NCBI RefSeq assembly: GCF_017307495.1
Contig: NZ_JAFKHE010000023.1
Coordinates: 62,001 to 126,000 of the forward strand
Reading direction: 5' to 3'
Source: Devosia sp.
Lineage (GTDB): Bacteria > Pseudomonadota > Alphaproteobacteria > Rhizobiales > Devosiaceae
DNA: 64,000 nucleotides
Shown: piece by piece, positions 35,104-46,338 of the stretch
Position numbering within the stretch: the stretch's first letter is position 1
Layout: each line of letters opens with the position of its first letter
Translations under genes and position numbers: made by a program
The notes under the pieces: generated by a model
The model's database searches: none
What the model saw: the letters and a program-made list of their open reading frames with translations, nothing else
What the model was told of the DNA's origin: nothing

Positions 35104-36303
35104 ATGAACATCCACGAACACCAGGCCAAGGCCCTGCTTGCCACCTATGGGCTGCCGGTGGCCAAGGGCGTCGCGATCTTCAAGCCCGAAGAAGCCGAGG
35201 CGGCGGCAGCCAAGCTGCCGGGGCCGCTCTATGTGGTAAAGAGCCAGATCCATGCCGGCGGGCGCGGCAAGGGCAAGTTCAAGGAGCTGGGCCCCGACGC
35301 CAAGGGCGGCGTGCGGCTCGCCAAGTCGGTGGCCGACGTGGTTGCCAACGCCCGCGAGATGCTGGGCCACACGCTGGTGACCAAGCAGACCGGCGCGGCC
35401 GGCAAGCAGGTCAACCGGCTCTATATCGAGGACGGCGCCGACATCGCGCGTGAACTCTACTGCTCGCTGCTGGTCGACCGCACCGTCGGCCGCGTCGCCT
35501 TCGTGGTTTCGACCGAGGGCGGCATGGACATCGAGGCGGTGGCCGAGCATACGCCCGACAAGATCGTGACCGTGCCGATCGACCCGACGACCGGCGTCAC
35601 CACCGACGATGTCGAAAAGCTCGCAGATGCGCTGAAGCTCGAGGGCGCGGCGCGCACCGATGCGGGCCTGGTGTTCCCGGCGCTGTATCGCGCCTTCGTC
35701 GAGAAGGACATGAGCCTGCTCGAGGTCAACCCGCTGATCGTCATGACGAACGGCCATGTCCGGGTGCTCGACGCCAAGGTGAGCTTCGACAACAACGCCG
35801 CCTTCCGGCATCCGGAATGGGCCGAGCTCCGCGACCTCAGCGAGGAGGACGCCAAGGAGATCGAGGCGTCCAAGTACGACCTCGCCTATGTGGCGCTCGA
35901 CGGCAATATCGGCTGCATGGTCAACGGCGCCGGCCTCGCCATGGCGACGATGGACATCATCAAGCTCTACGGCGCGGAACCGGCCAACTTCCTCGACGTG
36001 GGCGGCGGCGCCAGCAAGGAGAAGGTGACGGCGGCGTTCAAGATCATCACCGCCGACCCGGCCGTCAAAGGCATCCTGGTCAACATCTTCGGCGGCATCA
36101 TGCGCTGCGACATCATCGCCGAAGGCGTGATCGCGGCGGTGAAGGAAGTCGGCCTCAAGGTGCCGCTGGTGGTGCGCCTCGAAGGCACCAACGTCAAGGA
36201 AGGCAAGGCCATCCTCAATTCGTCCGGCCTCGACGTGATCAGCGCCGACGACCTCGACGACGCGGCGCAGAAGATCGTCGCGGCGGTGAAGGGTCGCGGC
36301 TGA
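35104..36303 (+). CDS. sucC: Succinyl-CoA synthetase beta subunit (ADP/GDP-forming)
   Basis: 399 aa from ATG 35104, starting [19 protein letters not shown], the usual family N-terminus; the open frame upstream of it is within the repeat. The ATP-grasp domain contains [16 protein letters not shown], and the C-terminal CoA-ligase part has the FLDVGGGAS and [15 protein letters not shown] motifs. With SucD it makes succinate and ATP/GTP from succinyl-CoA. Its stop overlaps the start of a secreted-protein gene (TGATG) rather than leading directly to sucD. Confidence 0.96.
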   Translation: MNIHEHQAKALLATYGLPVAKGVAIFKPEEAEAAAAKLPGPLYVVKSQIHAGGRGKGKFKELGPDAKGGVRLAKSVADVVANAREMLGHTLVTKQTGAAGKQVNRLYIEDGADIARELYCSLLVDRTVGRVAFVVSTEGGMDIEAVAEHTPDKIVTVPIDPTTGVTTDDVEKLADALKLEGAARTDAGLVFPALYRAFVEKDMSLLEVNPLIVMTNGHVRVLDAKVSFDNNAAFRHPEWAELRDLSEEDAKEIEASKYDLAYVALDGNIGCMVNGAGLAMATMDIIKLYGAEPANFLDVGGGASKEKVTAAFKIITADPAVKGILVNIFGGIMRCDIIAEGVIAAVKEVGLKVPLVVRLEGTNVKEGKAILNSSGLDVISADDLDDAAQKIVAAVKGRG

Positions 36304-36956
36304 TGCAGCAACGGGCCGCGATCGCGATGGGTGTGGTGGCGCTGTGCGCCACAGCCACGCCCGCGCTCGCGGTGCCGACGGCCTATGACACGGCGTTCGT
36401 GAAGGCGTTCGAGGCGGCGTGCGTGCCGGGACGCCTGAGCTATCAGGCGAGCCGGGATGCGGCGCTGGCGGCGGGCTGGACCGAGGTGGCGCGCGACGTC
36501 CATCCGGAACTGGCGGCACTGCTCAAGCTGAGCGAAGCGGCGGCCCTCGATCCCGAATTGCAGGCCACCTACGAGATGACGGTCTATGGCAGAGACCTCG
36601 GCGGACTGCCGCACCATCTCGTGGTGGCGCGCACGAGCGCCGTGATCTCCGAAGGCAGCGACCCGTTCGTGCAGGTCGGGTGCTACCTCTACAATCTCGA
36701 TGCCACCGCCCCGCTCGATCCCGAGCCGGTGACGGCCCTGATCGGCCAACCGATCAGCGCGACGCGCGAGGAAGGCGGAGCGATCAGCCACGTCTGGGGG
36801 CCGCCCTGTCCGATGCCGCGCACCGGCGACACCTATCTCAGCTTCGTTGCCGAGGGCAGCGAAGTCGCCGCGACGGTCCCGTTCACCGGGATCGTGCTGA
36901 ACTTTTCGACCTCCGAGCTGCCGGCCGGCGAGCCGGCGCCGGAACCCTACTGTTGA
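36303..36956 (+). CDS. Exported protein of unknown function between sucC and sucD
   Basis: 217 aa starting at ATG 36303 within the sucC stop. A signal peptide ([23 protein letters not shown]) is cleaved near residue 23. The mature chain has two paired-looking cysteine regions ([15 protein letters not shown]) plus WGPPCPMP and a final Cys. The middle, [17 protein letters not shown], and the last third look like a beta-rich domain. I do not recognise a family. Placement inside the sucCD operon by tight coupling means co-expression with the TCA enzymes. Confidence 0.75.
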   Translation: MQQRAAIAMGVVALCATATPALAVPTAYDTAFVKAFEAACVPGRLSYQASRDAALAAGWTEVARDVHPELAALLKLSEAAALDPELQATYEMTVYGRDLGGLPHHLVVARTSAVISEGSDPFVQVGCYLYNLDATAPLDPEPVTALIGQPISATREEGGAISHVWGPPCPMPRTGDTYLSFVAEGSEVAATVPFTGIVLNFSTSELPAGEPAPEPYC

Positions 36957-36994
36957 TTGCCGACAGCCCCCTGTAGCGAGCGAGTCCGAAGAAC

Positions 36995-37903
36995 ATGTCC
37001 ATCCTCGTCAACAAAGACACCCGCGTTCTGGTGCAGGGGCTGACCGGCAAGACCGGCACGTTCCATACCGAGCAGGCGCTCGCCTACTACGGCACCCGGA
37101 TGGTGGGCGGCGTGAACCCCAAGAAGGCCGGCGAAATCTGGACGTCCGGGTTCGATGCCTCGGCGACGCTGCCGGTGTTCGCCTCGGTGGCCGAGGGCAA
37201 GGAGCGCACCGGGGCGACCGCTTCGGTGATCTACGTGCCGCCGCCGGGCGCGGCCGACGCGATCATCGAGGCGATCGATGCCGAGATCCCGCTCATCGTG
37301 TGCATCACCGAGGGCATTCCGGTGCTCGACATGGTCCGGGTGAAGGCCAGGCTCGACAAGTCGAAGTCGCGGCTGCTCGGGCCGAACTGCCCGGGCGTGC
37401 TGACGCCGGAAGAATGCAAGATCGGCATCATGCCGGGCTCGATCTTTTCCAAGGGCTCGGTGGGCATTGTTTCGCGCTCCGGCACGCTTACCTATGAGGC
37501 TGTGTTCCAGACCACCAACGAGGGCCTCGGCCAGACCACTGCCGTCGGCATCGGCGGCGATCCGGTAAAGGGCACGGAGTTCATCGACGTGCTCGAGATG
37601 TTCCTCAAGGACGAGGCCACCAAGTCGATCATCATGATCGGCGAGATCGGCGGCTCGGCCGAGGAAGACGCGGCGCAGTTCCTGATCGACGAGGCCAAGC
37701 GTGGCCGCAAGAAGCCGATGGCCGGCTTCATCGCCGGGCGCACCGCTCCCAAGGGTCGCACGATGGGCCATGCTGGCGCCGTAATTTCGGGCGGTAAGGG
37801 CGGCGCCGAGGACAAGATCGCGGCGATGGAGGCAGCAGGCATCAAGGTGTCAAGTTCCCCTGCCAGAATTGGCCAAACCCTCGCAGAAGTTCTAAAAGGC
37901 TGA
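36995..37903 (+). CDS. sucD: Succinyl-CoA synthetase alpha subunit
   Basis: A 302-aa protein beginning [21 protein letters not shown], where GLTGKTG marks the CoA-binding Rossmann start. The ligase motifs [20 protein letters not shown] and [11 protein letters not shown] are present, and the phosphohistidine lies in [12 protein letters not shown]. It is the catalytic partner of SucC. A hairpin follows before sucA. Confidence 0.97.
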   Translation: MSILVNKDTRVLVQGLTGKTGTFHTEQALAYYGTRMVGGVNPKKAGEIWTSGFDASATLPVFASVAEGKERTGATASVIYVPPPGAADAIIEAIDAEIPLIVCITEGIPVLDMVRVKARLDKSKSRLLGPNCPGVLTPEECKIGIMPGSIFSKGSVGIVSRSGTLTYEAVFQTTNEGLGQTTAVGIGGDPVKGTEFIDVLEMFLKDEATKSIIMIGEIGGSAEEDAAQFLIDEAKRGRKKPMAGFIAGRTAPKGRTMGHAGAVISGGKGGAEDKIAAMEAAGIKVSSSPARIGQTLAEVLKG

Positions 37904-37926
37904 GCGAGGGTTACGAACGGATGGCG

Positions 37927-37949
37927 AGGCGCGGGCAGACCCCGCGCCT
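37927..37949 (+). terminator. Hairpin between sucD and sucA
   Basis: AGGCGCGGG (37927-37935) pairs with CCCGCGCCT (37941-37949) around a five-base loop. Only a weak TTAAC follows, so it may be an attenuator or mRNA-processing stem rather than a full terminator. Confidence 0.4.
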
Positions 37950-38060
37950 TAACGTCAAACAAAGGACTTAGCGGGCATCTAGGCCCGTGCGCGCAAGGCC
38001 CGGTCGAGCACTCCCGGGCACCATGAGAAGGATGGCGGGGCCCAACGCCCTGCGACGGAC

Positions 38061-41057
38061 ATGACCCGACAAGAAAAGAACGAACAGTTCTTGCTCTCTT
38101 CTTTCCTCTACGGCGGCAACGCCGACTATATCGAAGGGCTATATGCCCGCTACAAGCAGGATCCGAATTCGATCGACCCGACTTGGGCCAGCTATTTCGG
38201 ACGCCTCGAGGATACCCCCCAGGACATCGAGAAGAACGCGCAGGGCCCGAGCTGGGCGCGCAGCGACTGGCCGCAGGCCGCCAATGGCGAGCTGGTGTCG
38301 GCGCTCGACGGCAACTGGGGCGAAATCCAGGTGAAGGTGCAGAAGGCCGTGGTCGAGAAGGCCAGGGCCGAGCAGGCGCCGGCGCCGAGCGCCATCGACG
38401 TGCTGCAGGCGACGCGCGATTCGATCCACGCCATCATGATGATCCGCGCCTACCGCATGCGCGGACACCTGCATGCCGACCTCGATCCGCTGAAGATGAA
38501 GGAAGACGAGCCGGCGCCCGAGCTCGATCCCGGGACCTACGGCTTCACCGAGGCCGACTACGGCCGCAAGATCTTCATCGACAACTACCTGGGGCTCGAA
38601 TACGCGACGATCCCCCAGATGCTGGAGATCCTCAAGCGCACCTACTGCTCGACGGTCGGCGTCGAGTTCATGCACATCTCCGATCCCGAGGCCAAGCAGT
38701 GGATCCAGGAGCGCATCGAGGGCCCGGACAAGTCGATCACCTTCACGCCCGAGGGCAAGAAGGCGATCCTCAACAAGCTGGTCGAGGCCGAGGGCTTCGA
38801 GAAGTTCATCGACGTCAAGTATACCGGCACCAAGCGCTTCGGGCTCGATGGCGGCGAAGCGCTGATCCCGGCGCTCGAGCAGATCGTCAAGCGCGGCGGG
38901 GCGCTGGGCGTCAAGGACATCGTGCTCGGCATGGCGCATCGCGGGCGCCTCAACGTGCTGACGCAGGTGCTGGCCAAGCCGCACCGCGCGCTGTTCCACG
39001 AGTTCAAGGGCGGGGCGTTCTATCCCGAGGAAGTCGAAGGCTCGGGCGACGTGAAGTACCACCTGGGTGCTTCGGCGGACCGCGAGTTCGACGGCAATTC
39101 GGTGCACCTGAGCCTGACCGCCAATCCCAGCCATCTCGAGATCGTCGATCCGGTGGTGCTGGGCAAGGCGCGCGCCAAGCAGGACCAGCGCTCGGCGGTC
39201 AACGGGCATTTCCTCGTCGACACGCGCCAGACCGACCGCTCGGTGGTGCTGCCGCTGCTGATCCATGGCGACGCGGCCTTTGCCGGCCAGGGCGTGGTGG
39301 CCGAGTGCCTGGGGCTTTCCGGCCTCAAGGGGCACCGCACCGGCGGCTCGATCCATTTCGTCATCAACAACCAGATCGGCTTCACCACGGCGCCGATGTA
39401 TTCGCGCTCCTCGCCGTACCCGACCGACGTCGCCAAGATGATCGAGGCGCCGGTGTTCCATGTGAACGGCGACGATCCGGAAGCGGTGGTCTATGCCACC
39501 AAGGTGGCGGTCGAATACCGGCAGCGCTTCGGCAAGCCGGTGGTCATCGACATGTTCTGCTACCGTCGCTTCGGCCATAACGAAGGCGACGAGCCGAGCT
39601 TCACCCAGCCGCTGATGTATTCCAAGATCCGCGGCCACGAGACGACGCTCGACATCTACTCCAAGCGCCTCGTCGCCGAGGGCCTGGTCACCGCCGACGA
39701 AGTCGACCGGATGAAGGCCGACTGGCGCGCCAATCTCGAGAAGGAATTCGAGGCGGGGCAGGACTTCCGCCCCAACAAGACCGACTGGCTCGACGGCGTG
39801 TGGAAGGATCTGAAGCGCGCCGATGCCGAGGGCCCGCGCCGCGGCGACACCGGCGTCGAGGTGGCCGAACTGGCGCGCATCGGCCAGCGGCTGACGACGG
39901 TGCCGGCCGGCTTCAACGTGCACAAGACGGTGAAGCGGTTCATGGACAACCGGCTGGCCGCGATCGAGTCGGGCGAAGGCATCGACTGGGCGACCGGCGA
40001 GGCGCTGGCGTTCGGCACGCTGCTCGCCGAGGGCCATCCGGTGCGGCTGTCGGGCCAGGACGTGGAGCGCGGCACGTTCAGCCAGCGCCACTCGGTGCTC
40101 AACGACCAGGAGCGCGACGGCGAGACCTACACGCCGCTCAACAACGTGGCCGAGAACCAGGAGCGCTACGAGGTCATCAACTCGATGCTCTCGGAAGAGG
40201 CGGTGCTGGGCTTCGAGTACGGCTATTCGCTGGCCGAGCCGAACACGCTGACGCTGTGGGAGGCGCAGTTCGGCGACTTCGCCAACGGCGCCCAGGTGGT
40301 GGTCGACCAGTTCATCTCGTCGGGCGAACGCAAGTGGTTCCGCATGTCGGGCCTCGTGATGCTGCTGCCGCATGGCTATGAAGGCCAGGGGCCAGAGCAC
40401 TCGTCGGCGCGCCTCGAGCGCTACCTGCAGCTGTGCGCCGAGGACAACATGCAGGTCGCCAACTGCACGACGCCGGCGAACTACTTCCACATCCTGCGCC
40501 GGCAGATGAAGCGCGACTTCCGCAAGCCGCTGATCCTGATGACGCCCAAGTCCCTGCTGCGCCACAAGAAGGCGGTCTCGGGCCTGGTGGAGTTCGGGCC
40601 GGATTCGACCTTCCATCGCCTGCTCTGGGACGATGCCGAGTCGCCGGGCGTGCCCAAGACGACGATCAAGCTCGCGCCCGACGCCGATATCCGGCGCGTC
40701 GTGCTGTGCTCGGGCAAGGTCTATTACGACCTGCTCGAGGAGCGCGAGAAGCGCGGCATCAACGACGTGTACCTGCTGCGGGTCGAGCAGCTGTACCCGT
40801 TCCCGGCCAAGGCCCTGCTGGACGAGCTCAACCGGTTCAAGAACGCCGAGATCGTCTGGTGTCAGGAAGAGCCCAAGAATATGGGCGCCTGGGCCTTCGT
40901 GCAGCCCTATATCGACTGGGTGCTCGACCAGATGGGCCGCGGCGGCGACCGCCCGATCTATGCCGGTCGCGCGGCGTCGGCGGCAACGGCCACGGGCCTG
41001 ATGCGCAAGCACCTGCAGGAACTGCAGCAGTTCCTCGAGCAGGCGCTGGGAAAATGA
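38061..41057 (+). CDS. sucA: 2-oxoglutarate dehydrogenase E1 component
   Basis: A 998-aa thiamine-diphosphate enzyme that decarboxylates 2-oxoglutarate. The N-terminal NEQFLLSSFLYGGNADYIEG holds the family start. GMAHRGRLNVL and the GDAAFAGQGVVAECLGLS segment with GGSIHFVINNQIGFTT form the ThDP/Mg-binding domain. HNEGDEPSFTQP, and in the pyrimidine domain GQDVERGTFSQRHSVL and HGYEGQGPEHSSARLERYLQ, are characteristic. It forms the OGDH complex with SucB (82 bp downstream) and Lpd. Confidence 0.97.
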   Translation: MTRQEKNEQFLLSSFLYGGNADYIEGLYARYKQDPNSIDPTWASYFGRLEDTPQDIEKNAQGPSWARSDWPQAANGELVSALDGNWGEIQVKVQKAVVEKARAEQAPAPSAIDVLQATRDSIHAIMMIRAYRMRGHLHADLDPLKMKEDEPAPELDPGTYGFTEADYGRKIFIDNYLGLEYATIPQMLEILKRTYCSTVGVEFMHISDPEAKQWIQERIEGPDKSITFTPEGKKAILNKLVEAEGFEKFIDVKYTGTKRFGLDGGEALIPALEQIVKRGGALGVKDIVLGMAHRGRLNVLTQVLAKPHRALFHEFKGGAFYPEEVEGSGDVKYHLGASADREFDGNSVHLSLTANPSHLEIVDPVVLGKARAKQDQRSAVNGHFLVDTRQTDRSVVLPLLIHGDAAFAGQGVVAECLGLSGLKGHRTGGSIHFVINNQIGFTTAPMYSRSSPYPTDVAKMIEAPVFHVNGDDPEAVVYATKVAVEYRQRFGKPVVIDMFCYRRFGHNEGDEPSFTQPLMYSKIRGHETTLDIYSKRLVAEGLVTADEVDRMKADWRANLEKEFEAGQDFRPNKTDWLDGVWKDLKRADAEGPRRGDTGVEVAELARIGQRLTTVPAGFNVHKTVKRFMDNRLAAIESGEGIDWATGEALAFGTLLAEGHPVRLSGQDVERGTFSQRHSVLNDQERDGETYTPLNNVAENQERYEVINSMLSEEAVLGFEYGYSLAEPNTLTLWEAQFGDFANGAQVVVDQFISSGERKWFRMSGLVMLLPHGYEGQGPEHSSARLERYLQLCAEDNMQVANCTTPANYFHILRRQMKRDFRKPLILMTPKSLLRHKKAVSGLVEFGPDSTFHRLLWDDAESPGVPKTTIKLAPDADIRRVVLCSGKVYYDLLEEREKRGINDVYLLRVEQLYPFPAKALLDELNRFKNAEIVWCQEEPKNMGAWAFVQPYIDWVLDQMGRGGDRPIYAGRAASAATATGLMRKHLQELQQFLEQALGK

Positions 41058-41138
41058 CGACGACGGCGGGGCGCCAGGGCTCCGCCACCGAGATTAATGG
41101 GTCGCGGGAGCGCGCGGCAAGTTGAAGGACCAGAACTG

Positions 41139-42431
<1,293 letters not shown>

Positions 42432-42456
42432 GACGAGGCCGCAGGACGACGTTCAG

Positions 42457-42483
42457 GGGGCTCGCCGGTGGCGGGCCCCTTTT
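42457..42483 (+). terminator. Rho-independent terminator after sucB
   Basis: GGGGCTCGCC pairs with GGCGGGCCCC around a GGT loop (ten pairs, one G-T), followed by TTTT. It ends the suc operon. Confidence 0.85.
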
Positions 42484-42487
42484 GCTG

Positions 42488-43153
42488 TCAGATGACTACG
42501 ATGGGCGAGCCCGACGGGACGCGCTGGTAGAGGTCAATGACATCCTGGTTGAGCAGCCGCACGCAGCCCGACGAGATCGCCTTGCCGATGGTGCGGGCGT
42601 CCATGGCCCCGTGCACGCGGTAGATCGTGTCGCGACCATCCTTGAAGATGTAGAGCGCGCGGGCCCCGAGCGGGTTCTCGAGGCTCGGCTGCATGCCGTG
42701 GCGATAGGGTTCGAGCTCGGGCTGGCGGGCGATCATCTCGCTGGGCGGCGTCCAGGTCGGCCATTCGCGCTTGAACTGGACGACGCCGCGGCCCGACCAG
42801 GTGAAGCCGTCGCGGCCGATGCCGACGCCGTAGCGCATCGCCATGCCGTCGTCGCGGACGAGGTAGAGGAAGCGGTTCGCCGTATCGACGACGATGGTGC
42901 CCGGACGCTCGCCGGTCGGGTCGGGCACGACCTGGCGCCAGAACTGCGGCTCGACGAGGTCGATGCGGGCGGCCGGGATCGGGAAGCGCTCCTCGGGCAG
43001 CGCCGCATACATGGCGAGCACGTCGTCCGGGATGCGGGCGGTCTCGGCCTCGAGCCGGGGCGCGCCAGTGGCGGCGCAACCGGCGAGGGCGAGGGCGGCG
43101 AGGCTGGCGGCACCGGCGAGCAGGGCGCGGCGGCCGAGAACGAGGTCAGTCAT
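42488..43153 (-). CDS. L,D-transpeptidase (YkuD domain)
   Basis: A 221-aa exported protein. RRALLAGAASLAALALAGCA is a Tat-like/lipoprotein signal with lipobox LAGC. The YkuD domain contains DTANRFLYLVRDDG and the active site HGAMDARTIGKAISSGCVRL, in which Cys is the nucleophile and the preceding His is conserved. It forms 3-3 peptidoglycan cross-links or attaches proteins to the wall in the periplasm, a common activity in rhizobia. It is convergent with sucB. Confidence 0.9.
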   Translation of the reverse strand: MTDLVLGRRALLAGAASLAALALAGCAATGAPRLEAETARIPDDVLAMYAALPEERFPIPAARIDLVEPQFWRQVVPDPTGERPGTIVVDTANRFLYLVRDDGMAMRYGVGIGRDGFTWSGRGVVQFKREWPTWTPPSEMIARQPELEPYRHGMQPSLENPLGARALYIFKDGRDTIYRVHGAMDARTIGKAISSGCVRLLNQDVIDLYQRVPSGSPIVVI

Positions 43154-43216
43154 GGCAAATGTCTCTCGGGCGGCACGAGGCCGCTTTGGGTCAGGGAGGA
43201 GGGTGGTGGCGGGCGG

Positions 43217-43537
43217 CTAACCCAGACGGGGCGGGGGAAGTTCCGTCGCCGCGGCGAGCCCGTCGCGCAGGAGCTGGTCGGCGAGGCCGCGGGCCCATTG
43301 CGAAACCGTGGCCCGGGTCAGCTCGACGGCGATGCGATCGAGATGCGGCCGATCGGGCAAGACGCGCTTGCCGCCCTGCATGTCGCAGGGGTTGGGCAGG
43401 GGAACGCTGGCGTCATCGGCAGCAACGCTCACGGCCTGGGGGCCGCCATGGGCGACGCACAGGCCGGTGGCGACGCTGGGGCTGACAAGAGCCAGCAGCG
43501 CCACGAGAATCGCGAGCAGGGAGAGCAATCGATGCAT
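43217..43537 (-). CDS. Small exported protein of unknown function
   Basis: 106 aa from ATG 43537 with signal peptide MHRLLSLLAILVALLALVSPS. The mature part has three regions: CVAHGGPQAVS with one Cys, NPCDMQGGKR with another, and a C-terminal helical QWARGLADQLLRDGL followed by a Pro-rich end. A longer upstream frame exists but is not supported. It is divergent from xerC, with starts ~150 bp apart. Not recognised. Confidence 0.5.
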   Translation of the reverse strand: MHRLLSLLAILVALLALVSPSVATGLCVAHGGPQAVSVAADDASVPLPNPCDMQGGKRVLPDRPHLDRIAVELTRATVSQWARGLADQLLRDGLAAATELPPPRLG

Positions 43538-43684
43538 GACCAGCGCGATAACCCTGCGAATGCGGCAGGCAAAGGGCGCCTCACGCGCGCGTGAGCGGGC
43601 ACGGCGCCGTGAGCCGGCGGGTGATGCATATTGGCAACAGATGCGTTTGCCGAATCCTAACCGGGACGGGCGCACGTTCGCGCC

Positions 43685-44611
43685 ATGACCTACGCCGCGC
43701 ACGCCGACGCCGAACTCTCCGCCCAGATCGCCAACTGGCAGCGTGAGCTCATGGCGGTGCGGCGGCTGGCGCCCAGGACGCTCGAGGCCTATGTCGGCGA
43801 CCTCGGGCAGTTCGTGCGATTCCTGTCGCGCCACATGGGCGGGGAGGTGTCGGTCAGGATGCTCGGCGAACTGCGGGCGGCCGATGTGCGGGCGTTCCTG
43901 GCGGCGCGGCGGAACGAGGGGCTGGGGTCGCGCTCACTGGCGCGGGAACTGTCGGCGCTGAAGAGCTTCTTCGGCTTTCTCGAGCGCGAGGGGGTGCTGG
44001 CCACCGAGGCGCTCAACACCATCCGCACCCCGCGGCAGGCGCGAGGCCTGCCCAGGGCGCTGACCGTGATCGAGGCCAAGGCGACGATCAGCGCTACGGA
44101 CGAGCTGGAAGATACGCCGTGGGTGGCGGCGCGCGACATGGCAGTGATCTCGCTGTGCTACGGGGCCGGCTTGCGCATCTCCGAGGCGCTGGCGGTGACC
44201 CGGTCGGACCTCGAGGCGAGCGCGCTGCGGGTTACCGGCAAGGGCGGCAAGACGCGGATCGTGCCGCTGATCGCAGCCGTCCGACGGGCGATCGACACCT
44301 ATCTCGGGCTCTCGCCCTACACGCCGGGGCCGGACGAACCGCTGTTCCGCGGCAAGAAGGGCGGCGTGCTGTCGCCGCGGCTGATCCAGCTCAGGATGCA
44401 GCAGTTGCGCGGCGCGCTGGGGCTGCCGCCGTCGGCGACGCCGCACGCGCTGCGGCACAGCTTTGCCACCCACCTGCTCGGCCGGGGCGGGGACCTCAGG
44501 ACGATCCAGGAACTGCTGGGCCACGCGTCGCTGTCGACGACGCAGATCTATACGGCCGTGGATACCGAGCGGCTGCTCGAGGCCTACCGGGCGGCGCACC
44601 CGCGGGCGTGA
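43685..44611 (+). CDS. xerC: Tyrosine recombinase XerC
   Basis: A 308-aa recombinase that resolves chromosome dimers at dif with XerD. The N-terminal SAM-like core-binding domain covers ~10-105. The catalytic residues are R164 (GAGLRISEAL), a Lys in TGKGGKTR (~186-189), H254-x-x-R257 (HALRHSF), H280 (LGHASLSTT) and Y289 (QIYT). A length of ~300 aa and the absence of neighbouring mobile-element genes point to Xer rather than an integrase. The C/D distinction is by overall similarity. Confidence 0.85.
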   Translation: MTYAAHADAELSAQIANWQRELMAVRRLAPRTLEAYVGDLGQFVRFLSRHMGGEVSVRMLGELRAADVRAFLAARRNEGLGSRSLARELSALKSFFGFLEREGVLATEALNTIRTPRQARGLPRALTVIEAKATISATDELEDTPWVAARDMAVISLCYGAGLRISEALAVTRSDLEASALRVTGKGGKTRIVPLIAAVRRAIDTYLGLSPYTPGPDEPLFRGKKGGVLSPRLIQLRMQQLRGALGLPPSATPHALRHSFATHLLGRGGDLRTIQELLGHASLSTTQIYTAVDTERLLEAYRAAHPRA

Positions 44612-44977
44612 GGACTGGCAGGCGTGCGCCATGTCGCTCGGCGCTTCGCTTCGAGCGCGCATCGCGTCGCGATGCGGGACCCCTCATCCGGCGCTTCGCG
44701 TCACCTTCTGCTCAAGGGAAGAAGGAGGCCCCAACCCCCCATTGAGCGGACAACGAACGCAGCGTTCACTGTTCGTCGCCCTTTACTGGGGCAGGGCGGC
44801 GGCGTACCTATCGCGGCATGTCCGCTTGCATCCTAATTATCGGCAAAACCTGCCTTCGGCCCTTCGGGGACCGGGACGCGACGGCTCGTATCTGACCCTT
44901 CGACGCTCACCGGCCCCGCCATCAGGCGCGGGATGAACCGGTGATCTGATGGCAGGGCCAAAACCGGACCCGCCAAG
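44612..44977. other. Intergenic region with a degenerate repeat copy
   Basis: 366 bp between xerC and the next transporter gene. It contains a partial palindromic repeat (44679-44728) and an imperfect inverted repeat around CGAACGCAGCGTTCACTGTTCG (44750-44780, split). No gene or clear promoter was seen. Confidence 0.5.
44679..44728. repeat. Palindromic intergenic repeat (partial, degenerate)
   Basis: ACCCCTCATCCGGCGCTTCG and the following CACCTTCTGCTCAAGGGAAG match the left half of the composite repeats at 22971 and 34944. The right arm is missing or changed. Confidence 0.6.
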
Positions 44978-45958
44978 ATGTCTTCCGACGCCGCCTCTTC
45001 CACTCGCTTCGACTACCGCAACCATGCCTGGGCCGGCTTCGCGCTTGCCCTCGCGGGGGCGGCGTTCTTTGCCACCAAGGGCATCGTGATCAAGCTGGCG
45101 CTCGCCGAGGGCATCGACCCGGTGACGACGCTGACCTGGCGCATGATCGTCGCGGTGCCGATCTTCCTTACCGTCGGCATCATCACCTACCGGCGCAAGC
45201 TCGCCGCGACGCCGGCCGGCGCGCCGCCGGCGCTGACCCTGCCGGTGCTGGCCCAGACGCTGGGCGTCGGCGTCATCGGCTACTACGTCGCGAGCTATCT
45301 CGATTTCGCGGCGCTCGGCTACATTTCGGCGCAGCTCGACCGGCTGATCCTGCTCACCTATCCGTTCTTCGTGGTGCTGTTCGGCGCGGTGTTCTTCCGG
45401 CGCCGGATCACCGGGCCGATGGCCGGGGCGCTGGTCGTCAGCTACGCCGGCATTGCCATGATCTTCGCGCACGACATGGCGATCGAGGGCGACGACGTGC
45501 TGCTCGGGGCCGGCCTGGTGTTCGGCTCGGCGGTGGCCTACGCGGCCTACCAGATCATGGCCAAGCCGCTGATCGACCGGCTCGGGGCGGAACTGTTCAC
45601 CTCGATCGCGATGAGCGCGGCCGGGCCGGCGGTGGTGACGCACTTCCTTGCCACACACCCGGTCGGCGCACTGGCGGTGACCGGCAACGGCTTCCTGCTG
45701 ATGCTGGCGATCGGAACGATCTCGACCGTGGTGCCGGCCTATTGCATCTCGGGCGCCATCGGGCTGATCGGGCCGGAGCGCACGGCGATCATCGGCAATA
45801 TCTCACCGCTGGTGACGGTGGGGCTCGCGATCTTCATCCTGGGCGAGGCGTTCACGCCCTGGCACGCGCTGGGCACGGTGCTGGTGCTGGGCGGGGTGTG
45901 GCTGTTCACGCGCCGGGAGAAGCCGAAGGTGAAGGTGCTGGAGGAGAGTACCGCCTGA
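44978..45958 (+). CDS. EamA/DMT family transporter
   Basis: A 326-aa inner-membrane protein with ten predicted membrane helices in two EamA repeats: the first begins GFALALAGAAFFATKGIVIK (residues ~17-36) and the second includes YAAYQIMAKPLIDRLG. The first repeat ends with the usual basic loop FRRRITG. The C-terminus is Lys-rich and cytosolic. The substrate is unknown, and no operon partner is visible. Confidence 0.88.
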   Translation: MSSDAASSTRFDYRNHAWAGFALALAGAAFFATKGIVIKLALAEGIDPVTTLTWRMIVAVPIFLTVGIITYRRKLAATPAGAPPALTLPVLAQTLGVGVIGYYVASYLDFAALGYISAQLDRLILLTYPFFVVLFGAVFFRRRITGPMAGALVVSYAGIAMIFAHDMAIEGDDVLLGAGLVFGSAVAYAAYQIMAKPLIDRLGAELFTSIAMSAAGPAVVTHFLATHPVGALAVTGNGFLLMLAIGTISTVVPAYCISGAIGLIGPERTAIIGNISPLVTVGLAIFILGEAFTPWHALGTVLVLGGVWLFTRREKPKVKVLEESTA

Positions 45959-45975
45959 AGCCCGCGGCGACCGGC

Positions 45976-46338
45976 CTAGTTGTCGCGCTCTGGTGTGTTG
46001 TGTGCTGCGAGCATGGCATCGATGACTAGCTCAAGCGGCGTGAGGTCGTTCTTGTATACCTCCCAGAGCATCCTTGCGTCGGTGCGATGATAGGCGTGCC
46101 GCAGGACGTTGCCGAGGTCCCCTACCTGGCGCCACGGTATGGCCGGGCCGTATTCGTGCTTCCACTGATCCGGGATAGATCGCGACGCCTCACTGAGGAT
46201 TTCGAGAAACCGTTCGAAGGCAGCCCTGACGACGACGTCGGCGTACATGGAGTCGAATGTCTGGTTCTCCAGGAGCTGCCGGATTGCCAGAATGCTCTGC
46301 TTCACGTCGCGGACGCGGAATACAGAGCGATCGGCCAT
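45976..46338 (-). CDS. hepT: HepT-like (DUF86) toxin
   Basis: A 120-aa all-helical DUF86/HepT protein. Its start overlaps the antitoxin stop (ATGA), typical of MntA/HepT modules, in which MntA adenylylates a Tyr of HepT. The canonical RNase motif R-x4-H-x-Y reads here GNVLRHAY (76-83). The Arg position is Gly76, with an Arg moved next to the His, while H81 and Y83 are kept. This form may belong to a DUF86 subgroup, so RNase activity is uncertain. The name follows the pairing with an MNT-type antitoxin. Confidence 0.8.
   Translation of the reverse strand: MADRSVFRVRDVKQSILAIRQLLENQTFDSMYADVVVRAAFERFLEILSEASRSIPDQWKHEYGPAIPWRQVGDLGNVLRHAYHRTDARMLWEVYKNDLTPLELVIDAMLAAHNTPERDN

Noticed and set aside
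37904..38060. Possible riboswitch before sucA
   Set aside because: The leader can fold into hairpins, but I could not match it to any riboswitch class known to me.
38139..41012. A ~957-codon open frame antisense to sucA
   Set aside because: GC-rich codon bias of the real gene leaves the opposite strand stop-free. The product has low-complexity Arg/Ala/Val/Gly composition and no family match.
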